Source: Antedon mediterranea (taxonomy: Eukaryota; Echinodermata; Crinoidea; Comatulida; Antedonidae). Taken from it: a stretch of DNA of 64,000 nucleotides. Each line of letters opens with the position of its first letter. Within the stretch, counting starts at the first letter, position 1. The translations under genes were made by a program, and so were the position numbers. The stretch spans positions 24,681,001 to 24,745,000 of the forward strand of contig NC_092673.1 in the NCBI RefSeq assembly GCF_964355755.1. The letters run 5' to 3'. Positions 59,001-64,000 of this stretch are shown here, one piece after another. Under the pieces are notes generated by a model. That model made no database searches and was not told where the DNA came from. It worked only from the letters and a program-made list of their open reading frames with translations.

Positions 59001-61381
59001 CTTTGTTTAGAAATTCAATACTCAGCTCAGCATCTTTGTTTTTAATTGTCTTTTCTTAAAATAGAATTTTGTATTTTGTATATAAATTTTTATATTTTTC
59101 TATTTCTTTTTTTCAAGTTGGTATGGTATAGGAAACTAGTACTACTGTATATTATTATTGTGTTTATTTCTGTCAGTATACACAAAGGGCATTTTTTAGT
59201 AAATTTATTACATATATTTTGTTTACTAAATTTTATAACAATCTGTTTGTGTTTAACAATATTGTAACATGCCATCAAGAAAAAATTAAATCTGAAATCT
59301 TGGGAGATCAAATTTTTCAGTTTTTTGCATCTTCACAAAAATAGTACAAAAAGAAATGATGACGGTGGTATGTTGGGAGGCTCCCACTTAAGGGTGCCAT
59401 TACGGACCATCTCATTGGCAGGTATGGGTGTCATCCCACTAAAAATTCTTATCCCGCACTTTATCTTTATCTTTTTTTTTTTTATTGAATAGGCTAAAGT
59501 TGGTTAAATCCATGTACTGTAGAATTACCAATGCCAACCATTTCTGCAAACATTGTGATTTAACACTTTAAAAAAAAGCACATTCCAAGATAATAAAACA
59601 CAGCCATTTAAAAACGTACAAATGGTACTGTACTGTATACAAAGTGGATAACGATGACAAGTCACAGTAAACGATTTAATTCATCTGCTCAGCAGGTGCT
59701 TGAATATTGGAATACTTTCTTTCATTGTAAGCTGTTTTTAGATCGATTAAAGCTAAAGGGAAAATGACAAGAACGTAGGCTGACGGTGTAAAGTAAATGA
59801 GCACTGTCCGATGTAGATTAAATGAAGAGTAATAATATTTTTAACTATAAACATTTTCATCATTGAAAATGAAACAAATTAGTAACTGTTTGAGATGTTT
59901 CAGTACCTCCAGGCAAAATATGTGTAATTTATCACAGACAAGGCTTGTATGAGCATAGCTATTATTTAGGTGGTAAACATCTGGAATTAGTGGTTTAATG
60001 AATGGATAAAGTAGAATTAATGCGTGCAGACGTACTGTGAGTAGTTATTATGTAAATTAGGTATGCTGCGTAGTAATACTTTATACTTAATTAAAACAAA
60101 CACTTCACATTAGTTATAGATATAAATAAATTGATTGAATAATCAATGCATACAGTAGTTTTGATATGTGATTTTGCCAATATTATACAAATATCAACCC
60201 CTTCTAAAATACCAAATTATAAGCCAACTTCTTGGTTGCTGTACAATGACTTTAACTTATAAGTCAATAAATAAATATATAATTGGACAAAAGTATAATT
60301 ATTAGCATGGATGAGTGACATATTTAATTATAAAATCCTAATTAATCCTTTAGATATTAACACTTAGATTTGTTCGTATAAGTAATCTAAATTATATAGT
60401 AAGTGCATTAGCATTTACAGTTTAAGTATTATTCTTCATTTTATAGGTTGCTTTAAATTTCATAGCAACATTATTTTTTATTATGCCAGTATATTTATCG
60501 AAATTATATGTTATTTAAAAAAAAAAATTATATAAATTATGAAGCTAAAGCTCTGTCTACACTATCAAACTTTATGTGACAACAAAATGTGATGTGTACA
60601 TACAGTATATGGACTTGATGATGTCATATCACTACCATATTTGGGCATATCACTACCATATTTGGGCACATCACACCTTTTTTGTTAAACTAAACTTTTA
60701 AAGAATTGTATATCTTTTATTTGCAGAAACAGAAAAGGAAAAAGAATTAGAAGATGAGATAAAAGAGGAAGAAGGGGATTACCACAGAAACGATGACCAA
60801 GTAAAAATACAATTAGAACGAAACACAGAAAATTGGAGACAACTGCGAAAGAAGTACATTCGTATATCATCGCAGGCAACTATAACTCACCTTAAAAAGT
60901 TACTAGCGTATAGATTAAAACTCGAGAAACATACGGAGGTAGGTTACTCTTTGGTTTTATCGACCTTGGCATCTAGCTGTTGAGTCGAAAAGTCATCCTG
61001 CAAAATGATTATGCAGAATAACTGCAAACTCCTTATTCATCGTTGTGAAAATGAATGGTGATCAGTGAAGGACTGACAGGATTTTCAATGAATGGTTGCT
61101 GTCATAATCTTGCAAGCATGTCTAATCACATTTTTTAATATAATCATCTTCAATCAACGAAGCGCATGTACATGTTGCTCGGTTGCCTAGGTCTAATCTC
61201 ATATGTTTTATTGTATCATTCTGAATGGTTTATCTTAAGACATTATAAATAAATTCATCCTGTTATATTGAATATTTACTGTACTTGCTTTCTTCTACAG
61301 GTTGATATACTTTGCAATGAGGAGATACTTGGCAAGGACCACTCACTAGAATTTGTTAGCGCAACTAGATGGCGTAGTAAG
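38052..61381 (+). CDS. PCGF3/5-type Polycomb group RING finger protein (last exon outside window)
   Basis: PCGF proteins pair with RING1/2 in PRC1-type complexes that ubiquitinate histone H2A in the nucleus. Exons are 38052-38102, 47662-47770, 49414-49510, 51730-51785, 57705-57770, 60727-60938 and 61301-61381, all with GT/AG borders and consistent phases, giving 224 codons. The C3HC4 RING uses C34, C37, C50, H52, C55, C58, C69 and C72. It is followed by HPLNYIGFDRTMQDIVYKLV, nearly identical to vertebrate PCGF3. A Glu/Lys-rich linker spans 105-143. The RAWUL domain (about 168-224) contains VDILCNEEILGKDHSLEFV and ATRWR. The final strand and stop are missing, and no matching exon was seen to 64000. 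The first exon adds 17 residues (MNLYRHLPQNLHDDQMK) with a good start context; another 5' end is possible. It is closer to PCGF3 than to PCGF5 by eye. Confidence 0.87.
38504..38525. mobile_element. possible decayed micro-palindromic insertion
   Basis: Exact direct repeats TTTTAAT at 38504-38510 and 38519-38525 flank only ACTCCATG, which equals the right end of the micro-palindromic family. The left arm would have been lost. Speculative. Confidence 0.25.
39347..39470. repeat. dispersed 'CTATTAAGGGGACAC' repeat copy
   Basis: It contains GAACTTCTATTAAGGGGACA, GGACCCAACAAAATGTCCCC and TTGAATAGGGATTGGCC. This is the best preserved copy in the window. Confidence 0.6.
40926..41300. repeat. three-copy tandem repeat, about 125 bp per unit
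   Basis: Each unit has CAAAATTCACTG or AAAAATTCACTG, (C)AAGCTT(T/C)TCCTA, a TGCCCAATGACAA-like phrase, AATATTGATATTTGATAAAG and TTTAAAGCATATTT. Units begin near 40926, 41050 and 41176. Confidence 0.8.
41455..41600. repeat. dispersed 'CCTATTAAGTGG' repeat copy
   Basis: It contains ATCCCTATTAAGTGGATACC, CTCCTATTAGAGACAC and CCCCTAAATAGGAGTT, wording of the same family as 39347. Confidence 0.5.
41690..42140 (-). mobile_element. 3' end of a non-LTR retrotransposon (LINE fragment)
   Basis: Read on the minus strand, an open tail from about 42120 gives SVPSPPITTLTSTG, then PPRCKTERYQRSAIPTIVKF and a stop near 41990. The PP..KTERY..S.IP pattern is typical of the C-terminal end of LINE ORF2 proteins. 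An AT-rich untranslated part follows to about 41690. It is severely 5'-truncated and cannot move by itself. Confidence 0.55.
42500..42560. repeat. short dispersed repeat 'TAGCTTACCTGGATAAACCG'
   Basis: TAGCTTACCTGGATAAACCG, followed by ACA, occurs here and again at 61814-61836. The element class is unknown. Confidence 0.5.
45207..45298. mobile_element. 92-bp inverted-repeat element (MITE-like)
   Basis: CTGTAATACAGTGTCACATA at the left and its near inverse ending CACTGTTTTACAG at the right continue inward through TATATCATAC and GTATGATATA. No exact flanking direct repeat was seen. It lies in PCGF intron 1. Confidence 0.6.
51254..51318 (-). mobile_element. tRNA-like SINE head or tRNA pseudogene
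   Basis: On the minus strand, TGTAGTCAAATGGTTTAGAT is a D-arm/A-box and GGGGTTCAAATCCCATGAGC a T-arm/B-box. Anticodon-stem pairing is weak. It lies in PCGF intron 3. Confidence 0.5.
55440..55685 (-). mobile_element. tRNA-derived SINE with body
   Basis: On the minus strand the head has GTGGCTTGGTGGTTATGATG (A-box) and GGTCCTGGGTTCAAGTCCTG (B-box). A non-tRNA body of about 150 bp follows (GAGGGTCCCTAACGATCAGC and others), with an AT-rich tail near 55440. This is the most complete of the tRNA-like sequences here. Confidence 0.6.
56671..56710. mobile_element. micro-palindromic insertion B with 7-bp direct repeats
   Basis: The 26-bp element at 56678-56703 has arms CATGGAGG and CCTCCATG around TATAAAAAAG. 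It is flanked by exact direct repeats ATGTAAT at 56671-56677 and 56704-56710. Its first 18 bases are identical to insertion A, 33 kb away and in another gene. It lies in PCGF intron 4. Confidence 0.8.
56961..57144. mobile_element. 184-bp hairpin element
   Basis: The arms are nearly perfect inverses over about 54 bp each at 56996-57049 and 57052-57105 (AATGGTACAAATAATGGCAC, GGTGAATGATGAAAGGTTAT, ATCAACGAGGC), with almost no loop. Looser pairing continues outward (ACAAATAATGAATGTTT) to GTTATAT/ATATAAC. Read as a MITE; no clear target duplication. Confidence 0.75.
58048..58219. mobile_element. CArG MITE copy
   Basis: It starts AAACTCTGTCTACATTATCA and ends TCGTGTAGACAGAGCTT. Inside are three tandem 21-24-bp units with (T/C)CCAAATAT; one contains a perfect CCAAATATGG. 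The second core box has decayed to TCCATGGGC. Confidence 0.85.
58245..58337. mobile_element. MITE of the 'GGTTCCCACTAG' family, short form
   Basis: A 93-bp inverted repeat starts AAGCGTGGTTCCCACTAG and ends CTAGTGGGAACCAAGCTT, with inner ACGCAACGCAAGGAC against GTCCTTGCGTTACGT. It lacks the inner hairpin of the 25690 copy. It is 25 bp from a CArG MITE. Confidence 0.85.
60548..60691. mobile_element. CArG MITE copy, truncated beside PCGF exon 6
   Basis: It starts AAGCTCTGTCTACACTATCA after TA. It carries two CCATATTTGG boxes and breaks off inside the right terminal repeat near 60691. PCGF exon 6 begins at 60727, 35 bp further on. Confidence 0.8.
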
Positions 61382-64000
61382 GTAAGTTACCATACATATT
61401 ACCTTAGTTTTAAATTCCAAGTATGCTACTGGTACTTGATATGTTGACATCAAAAAACTAAGCTTTTTGGCACTCCGTCTGCCAAAATTTGGGAGCTTTT
61501 GATTTCACTATTTTTCTAGAGCAGTACTGTACGTTAGCTTCATCTATTGAATTAACATTTTTGATGACCATGATTACTGTATTTTGCTCATGTATCTATA
61601 CTAAGTTTGATTTCCAAGACAAATATGTACTGTACAACAGTATGCAGAAAGAAAGCCATTTTAAACACACATGGCATAATCAAGTGATTATTCAATTTTA
61701 TAGGTCTTTACCAAAATCAATGGACTGCATTTTTTCTTCATTGAGTTGAAAGTCCAAAGCTACCTATTTTTTAATAAATCGCAATGCAAAAAATGTCTAG
61801 TCTATTTTGCGCATAGCTTACCTGGATAAACCGACACTGGCCTATTCTCTGCAATGAACTGCATTTTTTCTTCATTGAGTTGAATGTCCAAAGCCACCTA
61901 TTTTTAATAAATCGCAATGCTACTATTTCCACCAGTATAATACCCATATTGCTCCTGCTTTTTTAGTTTATTCAGACAAATAAATCATATTTGAAAATTA
62001 AGAATTAATTTTTATGTTTGTACACTACTATACCAAAAGATGGTATGTTTGAAAAATAAAAAAAAAAATTCTCACCAAATTCATATTTAATTTTCTGCTA
62101 TTACCGAGTTTGAAAATTACCAAATTATCTTAACTCTTAACTATATAATAGTAATTAATTGTGCTCATGAGAGAATACAGCTGAAAGCTAAGCTCGAATG
62201 CAGTGTGTTAGAATGTATAAAACATTATTTGTAATCCCGTATCATATTGAAACCGTAGATTGCAATTTTACTTTAGGGGGTGAAACTTGTACTGAATAAT
62301 GAAATTCATAGGATTAAATTCACACTTATTAAAATTCAATGCATTTAAAAGTCTACATTCAATAAATCCCAAAACATAATCCACATGTATTTTAAGAGGC
62401 ACTATATGTGACCCGATCTGGCAAAACCCTCTCTTTGTCGGCAATTCAAAATTCACGTAATCAGTCAAAATACGTCCAAATCGACTACCCTGGCAGATTA
62501 CATGTTTTTGCATTTTCGAAATATTTCACTATCTAAGAATACGTCTACCTGATTTAAACTCCCGAAATTTAACTAAAATTATGAAAAAAGAGAGTTTTAA
62601 AAACATGTATTTTCCTCAAGCCTAACAATTTATTCACGATCTACGCTAAAATTTTGCGTAAATTCAGTTGAAAGTTGCCGAGTTTTACGACATTTTGATC
62701 GCCAGTTCGCTGCACAATGTTGAAAGGTCACACATCAAAACAAAGCTCATCCATTTGACATTCCAAATATAGAAGTTTTAGGGCGGAGTTTAAAGAAGGA
62801 ACCAATGAAAACTTTGATTTACTATGACATCATTTCAGAAAATTCGGTTCTTCGAAGTTTCTGGAACAGCGAACTGCGTGTGTTGCTATGGCGCATCATC
62901 GCAATAACAAACGTTATTGGTCAACGCGCTAGATGTTATACGCTCTACGCGCGGAAATAAAAAGTTGTTTACATTTTTGTGAGGTTATTTTTATTGTACA
63001 CACAGCATGTCGTAAATTGGAATAAAAACGATTTTAATATTCAAAGTAAAGTGTTTTGCAATAGCTGTAGTGTGTATTTGTTTATTCCATAGTAAAATAG
63101 ACAAGTTAAAAACAATTCACGTCATAAATTCAATTGTATTTTCTATATTTTTTTGGGCTAGTAGGCCCTAGGCCTAATTTTATTATGGTTGTAGGCCTAC
63201 TACTACTGGGCCTAGCTTTATATTATTGTCAATAGTTTTATTTATACATTTTATATATCCAATCGGCTCTTAATTATTTATTTAATTTATTGTCCATTCT
63301 TTTCATATTAAATGTTTTTTTAAATCATTGGATTCAAGCCCAAACATCACAGCGAATCTTCCACGTTATAAAAAAAAACAAATGTAATCGTCAATACAGT
63401 GTAATGTTAGCTTGCAATTAGCTGTGACTCTGCAAGGCGCCTAACTTGTCTAGACTAACGCTAGCCCCCGTGTCGATGCACCGCTGCCATACACGGCCTG
63501 ATGAACACCCTTCATCAGTAGGTCTTAATACAGGCGATGACGGCGAAAATCTGAATAGGCGCGCCTAGGCCTAGGCCTGCTTGTTTTTTTGCCGTTGATA
63601 TCGTAAACACTTCCGAAACCAGTTAACATTAGCTTGGTAGTTATAATGCTGCTTTTCAATAGTGCAAAATAGTTAATTCGAGTGACTAAATAGGTTAAAA
63701 CGGCGTCTGAAATCAGTCAAATTGACCATAGTGTCCACGCTGCTGCTATATCGCACACACTTCCTGGTATGACGTCATTGTGCCTTAGACCAAAATAGCG
63801 CGTTGCTACGGAGTGAGTTTTCAGCGCGTATCAAAAAGAATTTCATTGCAAACTTCAAACGCGATTTTCTCGTAAACTAATTGAATGATTTGTAAGTTTT
63901 TAAAATATAATAACTTTTTAAATATTTACTCAATTTTTATGAAATAAACACCATTGCAAAGCTTATGATTCAAATAATCCAAATATATAAAAAAATACAA
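61382..64000. other. right-edge region, no exon recognised
   Basis: This should be PCGF intron. It holds a two-copy duplication (61718-61789 and 61852-61921), the short dispersed repeat at 61814, and from about 62400 a CpG-richer stretch with phrases such as TGTGACCCGATCTGGCAAAA and AGGCGCGCCTAGGCCTAGGC. That stretch may be a large interspersed element. No protein was recognised in any frame. Confidence 0.4.
61718..61921. repeat. two-copy duplication, about 71 bp each
   Basis: 61718-61789 and 61852-61921 share ACTGCATTTTTTCTTCATTG, AGTTGAA(A/T)GTCCAAAGC and TAATAAATCGCAATGC. The spacing is 134 bp. Confidence 0.85.

Overview
The window looks like AT-rich genomic DNA of a marine invertebrate deuterostome, most likely an echinoderm. 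This rests on the gene families, long introns with GT/AG borders, dense non-autonomous transposons, tRNA-derived SINE-like sequences and scattered TAGGCCTA words. No species call is possible from sequence alone. There are no bacterial operons, phage genes or CRISPR arrays.

Layout. Positions 1-14968 hold the 3' part of an NPDC1-like gene (+), with the ectodomain and membrane exons not seen. Positions 14969-20524 are intergenic and repeat-rich (a G-rich tract, a 32-bp tandem array). Positions 20525-21523 hold an intronless 5-HT4-like serotonin receptor (+). From about 36290 down to 23530 lies a complete 16-exon gene on the minus strand for an AtuA-family (acyclic terpene utilisation, DUF1446) protein; its splice phases close into a 638-codon frame with a likely mitochondrial presequence. 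A tRNA-His(GTG) gene sits at 36763-36834 (-), between AtuA and the divergently transcribed PCGF3/5-type Polycomb RING-finger gene (+, 38052 to beyond 61381; the last coding exon lies outside the window). The genes have unrelated jobs (membrane protein, receptor, mitochondrial or cytosolic metabolism, chromatin) and show no functional cluster.

The most unusual content is in the introns. (1) At least four tiny palindromic insertions of 16-36 bp begin CATRGAGRT, end in the inverse, and are each flanked by an exact 7-bp direct repeat. (2) About ten copies of a MITE with terminal repeat AAGCTCTGTCTAC carry several perfect CArG boxes each, and three of them lie against splice sites of host exons. 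(3) A 340-bp inverted-repeat element carries nine TGACGCA words. (4) A 26-bp minisatellite of 67 in-register units in an AtuA intron has variant units that recur every four units. Several smaller duplications and hairpins are also listed.
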